From assembly GCA_029379215.1 (NCBI GenBank), contig JAQYWO010000015.1, forward strand, positions 1-63,784: 63,784 nt of DNA, in the 5' to 3' direction. Source of the DNA: Rhizonema sp. PD37. GTDB taxonomy: Bacteria; Cyanobacteriota; Cyanobacteriia; Cyanobacteriales; Nostocaceae. The notes under the pieces were generated by a model. It did not search any database, was not told the DNA's origin, and saw nothing but the letters and a program-made list of their open reading frames with translations. This document shows, one piece after another, positions 18,701 to 26,418 of this stretch; positions within the stretch are counted from its first letter, which is position 1; every line of letters starts with the position of its first letter. Both the position numbers and the translations under genes were made by a program.

Positions 18701-20398
18701 GCATTTATCAATCTGTTCTCGGAAAATAGGCTCACTCTGGTAAAGTTCTCGACCCATCTCTATATACTGAGATCCCTGTCCGGGAAACATGAACACAACA
18801 GGGCGATTACAGGGCTTTTGGTAGTGGGTGAAAACTTGTTGAGGATCTTGGGTTGATAGTACCTTGACTGCATCTTTAAGATCTTGGCACACCAACATTC
18901 GCCGATGGTCAAAATTTCGACGACCCATGCTTAGAGTGTAAGCTACATCAGCGAGATTTAAATCAGGATGCTGCTTTAAATAGGTAGCTAAATTAGCTGT
19001 GGCGGTTTCTAGTGCTGTACTGGTTTTGGCAGACAGCAACAATAACTGCCAAGGACGAGTGAAACCAGATGGTTTAATAACTGGGGCTTCTTCAAGAATC
19101 ACATGAGCATTAGTCCCACCAATGCCAAAAGAACTGACTCCCGCACGGCGAGGAGTACGGTTTGTTTTCCAATCAGACAATGTGGTATTGACATAAAAAG
19201 GACTGTTGGCAAAATCAATTTCGGCATTGGGTTGCTCAAAATGCAAGCTTGGTGGTATTTGCTTGTGTTTGAGTGCAAGGACAGTTTTAATGAGGCTTGT
19301 AACACCAGCTGCCCTATCTAAATGTCCGATATTAGTTTTTACTGAACCAATGGCGCAGAAGCGCTTTTTATTTGTTCCTGCACTAAATACTTTTTTCAGC
19401 GCCCTAACTTCAATAGGATCGCCTAGAACTGTACCTGTTCCGTGGCATTCTACATAGGTAATTGTCTCAGGAGCAAACTCAGCGATCGCTTGAGCTTGGG
19501 CAATCACCTCGGCTTGTCCATCGACACTGGGTGCTGTGTAACCCACTTTCAAAGAACCATCGTTATTGATGGCTGAACCCTTGATAACTGCATAGATGTA
19601 GTCGCCATCTGTTAGTGCTTCTTCTAACCTCTTGAGTACAACAATGCCCATACCGTTACCGAAAACGGTACCTTGTGCCTTAGCATCAAAAGTGCGACAG
19701 TGACCATCGGGAGAAGCCATTCCGTCTTCTTGATGTAAATAACCTTGGTTTTGCGGAACTTGTACTGTAATGCCACCTGCTAGTGCCATGTCACATTGGT
19801 AACTCAATAATCCTTGGCAAGCTAGATGAACTGCTACCAATGAAGTGGAACAAGCAGTACTGACGTTAAAGCTCGGTCCCTTGAGGTTCAATTTATAAGA
19901 AACCCGTGTAGGTATATGATCTTTATCATTACCACTAACAATGATTGTCCCACTTAGTGATTTGAGAAGGTCATGATTTGAGATCAGGTTGTTCAGTAAG
20001 TAGGTACTTAGGTTGCTTCCTGCGTAAACTCCGATAAAATCTTCATATGTTTCCGGATCATAACCAGCATTTTCAAGAGCTTCCCAGGCACACTCCAAAA
20101 AAAGACGGTGTTGTGGATCCATAACTTCAGCTTCCCTAGGCGTGAAGCCGAAGAATGGAGCGTCAAACATTTCTATGTCTAACAGCCCAGATCCTGCTTT
20201 TACATAGTGAGGATCATGCAGCAAAGTCGGATCTACACCTTCTGACAGTAATTCCTCATCAGTAAAGAATGAAATTGATTCCCGTCCTTCACACAAATTA
20301 ACCCAAAACTCATCAGTACTTTTGGCTCCAGGAAAACGACCAGCCATCCCGATAATGGCTATTCCTTTTGAGGAATCTTGAGATTCAGGGTTATCCAT
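15755..20398 (-). CDS. type I PKS module: KS-AT-KR-ACP
   Basis: A 1547-residue complete reducing PKS module without dehydratase. KS: Cys183 in STACSTSLVA, with CHGTGT and NIGHLD His motifs. AT: GHSIGE and SHAFH, indicating malonyl-CoA. KR: NADPH motif LITGGLGSLG and catalytic Ser and Tyr (LLSSLSS, YVAYSAAN), so an active ketoreductase leaving a beta-hydroxyl. ACP: FFELGGHSLL, then a Glu-rich C-terminal helix. It follows the very similar PKS at 20391-25118 with an eight-base overlap, so the two would act in series to install a 1,3-diol stretch between Asp and Thr. Confidence 0.94.
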   Translation of the reverse strand: MDNPESQDSSKGIAIIGMAGRFPGAKSTDEFWVNLCEGRESISFFTDEELLSEGVDPTLLHDPHYVKAGSGLLDIEMFDAPFFGFTPREAEVMDPQHRLFLECAWEALENAGYDPETYEDFIGVYAGSNLSTYLLNNLISNHDLLKSLSGTIIVSGNDKDHIPTRVSYKLNLKGPSFNVSTACSTSLVAVHLACQGLLSYQCDMALAGGITVQVPQNQGYLHQEDGMASPDGHCRTFDAKAQGTVFGNGMGIVVLKRLEEALTDGDYIYAVIKGSAINNDGSLKVGYTAPSVDGQAEVIAQAQAIAEFAPETITYVECHGTGTVLGDPIEVRALKKVFSAGTNKKRFCAIGSVKTNIGHLDRAAGVTSLIKTVLALKHKQIPPSLHFEQPNAEIDFANSPFYVNTTLSDWKTNRTPRRAGVSSFGIGGTNAHVILEEAPVIKPSGFTRPWQLLLLSAKTSTALETATANLATYLKQHPDLNLADVAYTLSMGRRNFDHRRMLVCQDLKDAVKVLSTQDPQQVFTHYQKPCNRPVVFMFPGQGSQYIEMGRELYQSEPIFREQIDKCCELLKPHLGIDLRSVLYPPVEKEQAAAHHLTQTAIVQPALFVLEYALAQLWMAWGVLPEAMIGHSIGEYVAACLAGVFSLEDALVLVTIRGQLMQQMPAGNMLAVPLSEKEVQSLLGKNFSLAAINGPSLCVVSGSTSTIGELQNQLTKQGIDCRQLHTSHAFHSQMMHPIIEPFMAQVKKINLKAPKIPFVSNVTGTWIAKTEATDPSYWAKHLRQTVRFAEGIAHLLQKPEQILLEVGPGRTLSTIIKQHPEKDEQQIVLSSLRHPKQQQSDIAFLLNTLSQLWLTGTKIDWSSFYANERRYRTALPTYPFDRQRYWIEPQSSTVSVTTYQESLHKQTDLADWFYIPVWKESQPLEPVENTELVKQKSCWLVFVDKYDVGSLIVKLLQQQGQDVITVLVGDKFTKLSDRAYCVNPQQKDDYDALLQALSDRDLTPQIIAHLWGIKGNNEIPSEIESFETNQHFGFYSLLFLAQALGQQSITNPLQILVVTNNVHDVTGDENLCPEKATVLGACKVIRQEYPNIACRNIDIVIHKSGTWQQEKLIEQLIAEFTIQPTDLVIAYRGHHRWIQTYEAVRLEKPCSGKTRLRQGGVYLITGGLGSLGLILAEYLAQTVQPKLVLISRSGLPQRDEWEKWLVTHDDQDEVSHKIKKVQTLEQLGAEVLVESADVADLKQMGRVIALVTEHFGEIHGVIHAAGVVGEKSQRAIQETSQTDCQCQFQPKVHGLYVLEKVLLGKELDFCLLLSSLSSILGGLGYVAYSAANIFMDAFAHKQNQTSPVPWISINWDMWQLKQKEEKNITYKTTLAKLGIIPTEGVEVFQRILSRSQLNQVIVSTGDLQIRIEQWLKRESLPNIEQNNSSDNKLALSNFATPTHPRPNLGNDYVAPRTDVEQTIANIWQQLLGIERIGIYDNFFELGGHSLLATQVISQLRKSFPIELSLRGIFFDYSTIAELAQLIEQMVMEKIEKLSEEEAQSFLGV

Positions 20399-23300
20399 TT
20401 GTCTTCTTATTTTGCTTGATTAGTTTTCGCTTCATAAGTTGGTTGTTTTCTTCCATAGCTTCTTTTTGCTTCTTAGCGCGGTCCGAGGCTTGCTGATAGA
20501 CAGGATGTTCATACTCTTTGCGGGCGATATATTCTGCCAAAGCACTTATGGTCGGATATTCAAATGAGTCGGAGATTGATATATCTTTGTTAAGCTTTTC
20601 TCGCAGGAAACCGCGAACTTGAACTATGAGAAGTGAATCGCCACCAAGCTCAAAGAAGTTGTCGTGAATTCCTATCGCCTCAATCCCAAGAAGTGCTTGC
20701 CAAATATCAGCAAGCATCTGCTCAGTTTCATTCTTGGGAGGAACATAAGGATTAATTAATGATGGTCGTTGCTGTGTTGGTTTGGATAAGGTTTGCCTGT
20801 CCAACACTGTCGAATAAGCTTTAGTTTGAAAATCATTATCTAGTTTAACTGGTATTAAAAAGTCACGACTCTGGAGTTTATAAGTAGACACAATAACCTG
20901 GGATAGAGTACTCCCTAGAACTCGTCTAAAAACTTTTATTCCTTCTAAAGGTAACAACTCTTGTTTTAATTGATATGTTTGGGAAGTATCAGAAGTTTGA
21001 ACTCTTTGCTGAGCCGCCTCTGCTGCCATCCCCACGTCCTGCCAAGCACACCAGTCAATAGATACGGTAAATGTACCATCTTGGTAAGTCTTATGGTGAG
21101 CGAAGGCGTCAAGAAAGGCATTTGCACCAACATAATCGACCTGCCCAAATCCCCCGAGGATTCCAGTACGCGCTGAACAAAGAACAAAGAAATCCAGCTG
21201 AACATCCTTGAGGATACTATCAAGAACCAAGGTGCCTTTTACTTTAGGAGCTAGAATACTTTCTGCCATTTCCGGTGTTTTTCGCTGAATAACGCCACCA
21301 CCGGGAACCCCTGCTGCATGAATGACACCATTGAGTTGACCAAATTGTCCTTGTGCTTGAGCGATCGCTTGTTGCATTTGTTCCGAGTTGCTCACATCAG
21401 CGCTGCTCACCAAAACTTCTGCACCCAATTCTTCAAGTTCTTGCACTTTCTGAATCTTACGACTGATGATATCTTGCTCATCATGAGTGGTCAACCATTC
21501 TTCCCATTCATCTCTAGCAGGAAAAGCTGAGCGTCCAGTCAGAATTAACTTGGCTCGCACTGTTAAAGCTAGATATTCAGCTAGCACAAGTCCAATACCT
21601 CCGAGTCCACCTGTAATCAGATAAACTCCCCTTTCCCTTAATTTTGGTGTTTCTTCCTTTGCTTCATCCAATCGAATCGGCTCAAAATTTTGCACCCAAC
21701 GATGAAAACCACGGTAAGCAATAACTCGCTCAGAAGTATAAACCTGTAGCTCAACAAGCAGTTGGTCTATAAGTTTTTGCTTGCTCCAGTTTACTTTTTT
21801 GGGAATAACAACATCAATGCTACGACAGTTGATGTTAGAGTATTCTTGAGGAATGACCCTAATAGGTCCAAGTAAAGTAGCTTTTTCTGGACACAGAAAC
21901 TCTTCACCTGCTACTTCCTGCATATTATTGGAGATAACTGTGATTTGAAGCTCATCAGTAAAATTCTGTTTTCCAAGTGCCTGTGCTAGAAACAGCAGAC
22001 TATAAAATCCTGTTTCTTGAGATTTGTCAACTGTTTTCAGTTTTAACTTTATGCCATCAACAGGTGTGACATTCCATAAATGAACAATTGTTTTTGGGAA
22101 CTTGTTTTGTGCTAAAAGTTCATTAAGTAAAGTTTCATAGTCATGACTTTGTCGAGGATTTAGAGTATATAAGCGATCTCTTAGTTTAGTAAACTCAGAC
22201 CCGATCCTGACAGTAATCGTATGTTTATCCTCAAGTTCGAGTCGTGTTACCAATTCTTCACCCAAGCCACACTCATCAACAAATATAAGAGTGCAGGACA
22301 AAGCTGAATTCTCACTAATTTGATTAATGGATATTGGGGAGCGTTTCCAAGATGGAATGTAGAACCAGTTTGCCATGTCTGGATCTTTGCGTAGAGAGCT
22401 TGCAAAATGAGTCTCTACATCCGTCGTAACAGCGTTTGTTTGTTTCTTGAGTTCAATCCAGCAACGTTGACGCTCGAAGGGATACGTCGGCAAAGGCAAG
22501 CGATGACGCTGCTCATGAGTATATAATCCCAACCAATCTACCTCTACCCCAGTAAGCCATAGCTGACCTAATATGTTTAACAAAAACTCTACATCTGAGC
22601 CGGATTCTTGTGGATGGCGTAACGAAGTTAATATAACTTGCTCAGCTACTTTATTTGGATGTCGTCTAGCTAATGTACTTAACGTCCGCCCAGGCCCAAC
22701 TTCTAACAGAATCCGCCTCGGCTGTTGCATTAACTCAGCAATTCCTTCAGCAAAGCGCACTGTTTGCCGTAAATGCCTTGCCCAATAGCTTGAGTCGGTT
22801 GCCTCAACTCTAGTAATCCAAGTACCAGTCACGTTGGACACAAAAGGAATTTGCGGAGCCTTTAAGTTGATTTTTCTTACCTGTGCTAGGAACGGCTCAA
22901 TGATGGGCTCCATCATTTGAGAATGAAAGGCACCTGATGTATGTACACGACGACAATCAACCCCCTCTTTAGTCAACCTGTTGTGCAACTCATCAATTGC
23001 TGACCTTGGTCCGGAAACCACGCACACAGATGGTCCGTTGATTGCAGCTAGGGCAAGTTCTTCACCAAGCATTGATTGCACTTCTTTCGCACTTAGGGGT
23101 ACAACTAGCATGTCACCAGCAGGCATTTGCTGCATCAGTTGTCCACGGGCAACTACCAGCACCAAAGCATCTTCCAGAGAAAAAACGCCAGCCAAGCAAG
23201 CTGCAACATACTCCCCAATGCTATGACCAATCATTGCAGAGGGACGCACTCCCCAAGCCATCCATAACTTTGCCAAAGCGTATTCAACAACAAAAAGTGC

Positions 23301-25118
23301 TGGCTGAGTAATATGAGTTCGTGTTAACTGTTGTGCTGCTAATGTTGCCGATTCTTCGCTTGGATACAAAATAGTGCGTAAGTCAAACCCTAATATGGGT
23401 ATAAGTATTTTACAGCAATAATCAACTTGTTTCTGAAAAATTGGCTCAGTATGGTACAACTCTCGACCCATCTCTACATACTGAGACCCCTGACCTGGAA
23501 ACATAAATACAACTTCTTGCTCACTAGGTTCGGAGAAATGGGTGAAAACTCGTTGTGGGTCTATTGTTTCTAAAATTTTGACTGTATCGTCAATATCTTG
23601 ACAAACCAACATTCGACGATGGTCAAAAGCTCGACGACCCACACCAAGAGTGTAAGCGACATCTGCCAAGTTGATTTCAGAATGCTGCTGTAAGTGCTTG
23701 ACTAGATTTGCAGTAGCAGTCTCTAGTGCTGAACTAGTTTTTGCGGAGAGTACCAACAATTTATATGTCCGCCCAGGACTAGATGCTTCAATGTCTGGAG
23801 TTTCCTCAAGAATCACATGGGCATTAGTACCACCAATGCCAAAGGAACTAACTCCTGCACGTCTAGGGTATCCGTTTGATTTCCATTCTGAAAGTTTATT
23901 ATTAACATAAAAGGGGCTGTTAGCAAAATCAATCTCGGAATTCGGCTCTTGAAAGTGTAAGCTAGGTGGTATCTGTTTGTGTTTGAGCGCAAGAATTGTT
24001 TTGATTAAACTAGCAGCACCAGCAGCAGTATCTAGGTGTCCGATGTTGGTTTTTACTGAACCAATGGCGCAGAAATCCTTCTTTTTAGTTTTGGCGCGAA
24101 AAGATTTGGTGAGTGCGGCAATTTCAATAGGATCTCCTAAAACTGTTCCAGTGCCATGAGTCTCTACATAGCTGATTGTCTCAGGTTCAACCCTGGCGAT
24201 CGCAAGAGCCTCAGCAATCACCTTTGCTTGACCATTGATACTCGGAGCTGTATAACCAATTTTTGAAGAACCATCATTATTAATAGCTGAACCTTTAATA
24301 ACAGCATGAATACTATCTCCATCCGCGATCGCATCTGCTAGTCGCTTTAAAATGACTATGCCTACACCATTACCACCTACAGTTCCTTTTGCCTGGGCAT
24401 CAAAGGCGCGACAGTGTCCGTCGGGAGACAAAATTCCCCCCTCTTGATAAAAATAGCCAGTTTTTTGCATTCCTGTTACAGAAACTCCACCTGCCAAAGC
24501 CATATCACATTCACGATCTATCAAGCTTTGGCAGGCTAAGTGAACGGCAACTAATGAGCTAGAACATCCAGTTTGAACAGTGATAGCTGATCCCTTAAGA
24601 TCTAACTTATAAGCGACTCGTGTAGTCAGGTTATCTGTACGATTGTTATGCCTAATTTGGTCAAGACCGACTAATTTTACTAGTTCGGTGTTGGAAAAAA
24701 GATTGAATAAAAAGTAGGAGCTAATACTGGCACTACCGTAAATACTTATTCGACCTTCATTAGTTTTAGAATCATAGCCAGCATTTTCAAGAGCCTCCCA
24801 GGCAGTTTCCAAAAAGAGGCGGTGCTGTGGATCCATAATTTCTGCTGTTCTGGGAGAGTAATCAAAAAATGAAGCGTCGAATAATTCTATATCTTCCAAG
24901 ACAGCATTTGCTTTTACATAATTGGGATCACTCAGTAAAGATAGCTCTATGCCTACAGACTCCAGTTCTTGATTTGAAAAAAATGAAATTGATTCACTCC
25001 CTGAGCGTAAATTTTGCCAAAAAGCATCAAGATTTCTGGCTTTAGGAAACCGTCCAGACATACCGATAACCGCTATATCTAAATCGCCTATTTGATTTTG
25101 TATTTCTAGGCTATTCAT
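20391..25118 (-). CDS. type I PKS module: KS-AT-KR-ACP
   Basis: A 1575-residue PKS module. KS: Cys185 in QTGCSSSLVA, with THGTGT and NIGHLD. AT: GHSIGE, but the specificity loop reads GAFHS rather than HAFHS; GAFH-like loops also occur in malonyl transferases of FabD type, so malonyl is still the best guess. A KR with LITGGLGGIG and catalytic Ser/Tyr (LCSARTG, QVDYVGAN) is followed by an ACP (FFELGGDSLL) and a long, lysine-rich, probably helical tail that may dock to the next PKS. No DH or ER is seen. It extends the chain delivered by the first Asp module. Confidence 0.93.
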   Translation of the reverse strand: MNSLEIQNQIGDLDIAVIGMSGRFPKARNLDAFWQNLRSGSESISFFSNQELESVGIELSLLSDPNYVKANAVLEDIELFDASFFDYSPRTAEIMDPQHRLFLETAWEALENAGYDSKTNEGRISIYGSASISSYFLFNLFSNTELVKLVGLDQIRHNNRTDNLTTRVAYKLDLKGSAITVQTGCSSSLVAVHLACQSLIDRECDMALAGGVSVTGMQKTGYFYQEGGILSPDGHCRAFDAQAKGTVGGNGVGIVILKRLADAIADGDSIHAVIKGSAINNDGSSKIGYTAPSINGQAKVIAEALAIARVEPETISYVETHGTGTVLGDPIEIAALTKSFRAKTKKKDFCAIGSVKTNIGHLDTAAGAASLIKTILALKHKQIPPSLHFQEPNSEIDFANSPFYVNNKLSEWKSNGYPRRAGVSSFGIGGTNAHVILEETPDIEASSPGRTYKLLVLSAKTSSALETATANLVKHLQQHSEINLADVAYTLGVGRRAFDHRRMLVCQDIDDTVKILETIDPQRVFTHFSEPSEQEVVFMFPGQGSQYVEMGRELYHTEPIFQKQVDYCCKILIPILGFDLRTILYPSEESATLAAQQLTRTHITQPALFVVEYALAKLWMAWGVRPSAMIGHSIGEYVAACLAGVFSLEDALVLVVARGQLMQQMPAGDMLVVPLSAKEVQSMLGEELALAAINGPSVCVVSGPRSAIDELHNRLTKEGVDCRRVHTSGAFHSQMMEPIIEPFLAQVRKINLKAPQIPFVSNVTGTWITRVEATDSSYWARHLRQTVRFAEGIAELMQQPRRILLEVGPGRTLSTLARRHPNKVAEQVILTSLRHPQESGSDVEFLLNILGQLWLTGVEVDWLGLYTHEQRHRLPLPTYPFERQRCWIELKKQTNAVTTDVETHFASSLRKDPDMANWFYIPSWKRSPISINQISENSALSCTLIFVDECGLGEELVTRLELEDKHTITVRIGSEFTKLRDRLYTLNPRQSHDYETLLNELLAQNKFPKTIVHLWNVTPVDGIKLKLKTVDKSQETGFYSLLFLAQALGKQNFTDELQITVISNNMQEVAGEEFLCPEKATLLGPIRVIPQEYSNINCRSIDVVIPKKVNWSKQKLIDQLLVELQVYTSERVIAYRGFHRWVQNFEPIRLDEAKEETPKLRERGVYLITGGLGGIGLVLAEYLALTVRAKLILTGRSAFPARDEWEEWLTTHDEQDIISRKIQKVQELEELGAEVLVSSADVSNSEQMQQAIAQAQGQFGQLNGVIHAAGVPGGGVIQRKTPEMAESILAPKVKGTLVLDSILKDVQLDFFVLCSARTGILGGFGQVDYVGANAFLDAFAHHKTYQDGTFTVSIDWCAWQDVGMAAEAAQQRVQTSDTSQTYQLKQELLPLEGIKVFRRVLGSTLSQVIVSTYKLQSRDFLIPVKLDNDFQTKAYSTVLDRQTLSKPTQQRPSLINPYVPPKNETEQMLADIWQALLGIEAIGIHDNFFELGGDSLLIVQVRGFLREKLNKDISISDSFEYPTISALAEYIARKEYEHPVYQQASDRAKKQKEAMEENNQLMKRKLIKQNKKTNG

Positions 25119-25196
25119 TACAATTTCATTCTTGATGACTTGATGATTTGCACTGATCGTTATTTAGGTATTCATCCTAAATTATGTTTTTTGTCA

Positions 25197-25385
25197 GATA
25201 ATTTTACCTAGATTGCGCTCTTGACTGCCTTGAAGCAATGAGACTTTCAGCCCATTGATCGCTTTCCTCAAACAATGGGATTAATAGCAGCGGTACTTGG
25301 GCATCCTATAATCGGAAGGCAAGATTCTCCTTTGGTAATGCTGGATCTAGCGGTAAGTATGCTCCACCAGATTTGAGGATGCCCT
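25197..25385 (-). pseudogene. remnant of a duplicated interface-A(Asp)-PCP gene
   Basis: The 307-base gap between the PKS gene and the JmjC-like gene is mostly a relic. Bases 25197-25271 match the 3' end (with stop codon and flank) of the gene at 26419-29679 (bases 26411-26485) with few differences. After a short junction, bases 25286-25385 match bases 27985-28084 of the same gene, part of its A domain, almost perfectly. A second copy of that NRPS gene therefore once lay here and was reduced by a large internal deletion. It cannot encode a working domain. The remaining bases of the gap show nothing else. Confidence 0.85.
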
Positions 25386-25425
25386 AGTCAAATATCTAAG
25401 AGAAGTAGAGCTACATTACCAATCG

Positions 25426-26388
25426 TTAGATCAAACCAATAGTAAATAGAGCCTTGCCCAGCCACGGAAAATCTATCATCAATGGTATAAGATGATATTT
25501 TAGATTCTCCTCAAAATAACTTTGGAAAACTACTTCTGAGTTCCATTTATCTGCCCAGTTGTGTTGCAAAGTGATACTGTCTTCAGTATTTTTTACATGA
25601 TGCCACCAGTCTGGCGGGATATTGATGATTTCTCCTTCGTTTAGTGTACATTCTATTGGTTTGGCATTCGCGTACAGTGGGAACTTTTCTAGATCCGGGT
25701 TGAAGGCATCAACTTCTCCATCGTACAAAAAATCTTGTTGATCCGGTGAGAGCAAGACAACTCGCTTTTTCCCAGAAATCACTGCTATCCAGGCACTAAA
25801 ATGACCGGAATCACAGTGAAGACCTATCGATGTATCTTTATGACCTATAAGAATATGACCTTTATCATAAGCGTATTTTGTGCGAATCTCTTGTGGTATC
25901 CTCCCAAAGACATCCTGAAAGTACATTGGAACGTTGTAGTCTTCTTGAAGCTCAGGATGATACCGAATCACCAAGCGTTCCAAGCAGAGCAATTTATCAC
26001 GTTCTTCGAGAGTCATGTAATCTAAGTAATCAGCAATAGTCGTAACAGATGTAGTTTGAGTCGCACAGTCAAACACTTGACCCACGGCTGATCCGTACTC
26101 TGACCTAAAGAAATCCACAGTCCATTTTGTTGAAGCTTTCCAGTCTTTGATGGCGTCAGTGATAATTACAGGCTTTCCAATAGATGCGTATTCACTAACA
26201 AACTCCTCATACGAAAGGTTATTGCGACGATCAACAGAAGAAATTGGCGTCCATACCAACTTACTTTTTTTCTGGTACCACATCCTCTTAAGCAAGTAGA
26301 TAACTAAACTTGTGACAATACTCAACGTAATTGTGGTAAAAATAAATCCAATAATGTTGAAGAAGGTAAAAGGTGATTGTATAGTCAT
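25426..26388 (-). CDS. JmjC/cupin_8-type Fe(II)/2-oxoglutarate oxygenase with N-terminal membrane anchor
   Basis: A 320-residue protein. Residues about 9-36 form one hydrophobic segment followed by basic residues (KRMWYQKK), typical of a single N-in membrane anchor. The rest is a JmjC-like double-stranded beta-helix of the cupin_8/FIH family: His191 and Asp193 in GLHCDSGH, and the distal His in PPDWWHHV (263-264). Family members hydroxylate protein or small-molecule Asn, Asp and other residues on the beta-carbon. It sits just after the first Asp module, so an oxidation of the peptide is plausible, but its substrate is unknown. It is unrelated in sequence to the TauD enzymes of the cluster. 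On its downstream side lies a decayed copy of the neighbouring NRPS gene, so it may have come in with that rearrangement. Confidence 0.8.
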   Translation of the reverse strand: MTIQSPFTFFNIIGFIFTTITLSIVTSLVIYLLKRMWYQKKSKLVWTPISSVDRRNNLSYEEFVSEYASIGKPVIITDAIKDWKASTKWTVDFFRSEYGSAVGQVFDCATQTTSVTTIADYLDYMTLEERDKLLCLERLVIRYHPELQEDYNVPMYFQDVFGRIPQEIRTKYAYDKGHILIGHKDTSIGLHCDSGHFSAWIAVISGKKRVVLLSPDQQDFLYDGEVDAFNPDLEKFPLYANAKPIECTLNEGEIINIPPDWWHHVKNTEDSITLQHNWADKWNSEVVFQSYFEENLKYHLIPLMIDFPWLGKALFTIGLI

Positions 26389-26418
26389 TTTGCAATACGT
26401 CTAATTGCTGAGATAATT

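Noticed and set aside
9341..25118. trans-AT polyketide system
   Set aside because: All KS proteins carry their own AT with a GHSxGE- or GYSxGE-type site, so these are cis-AT modules.
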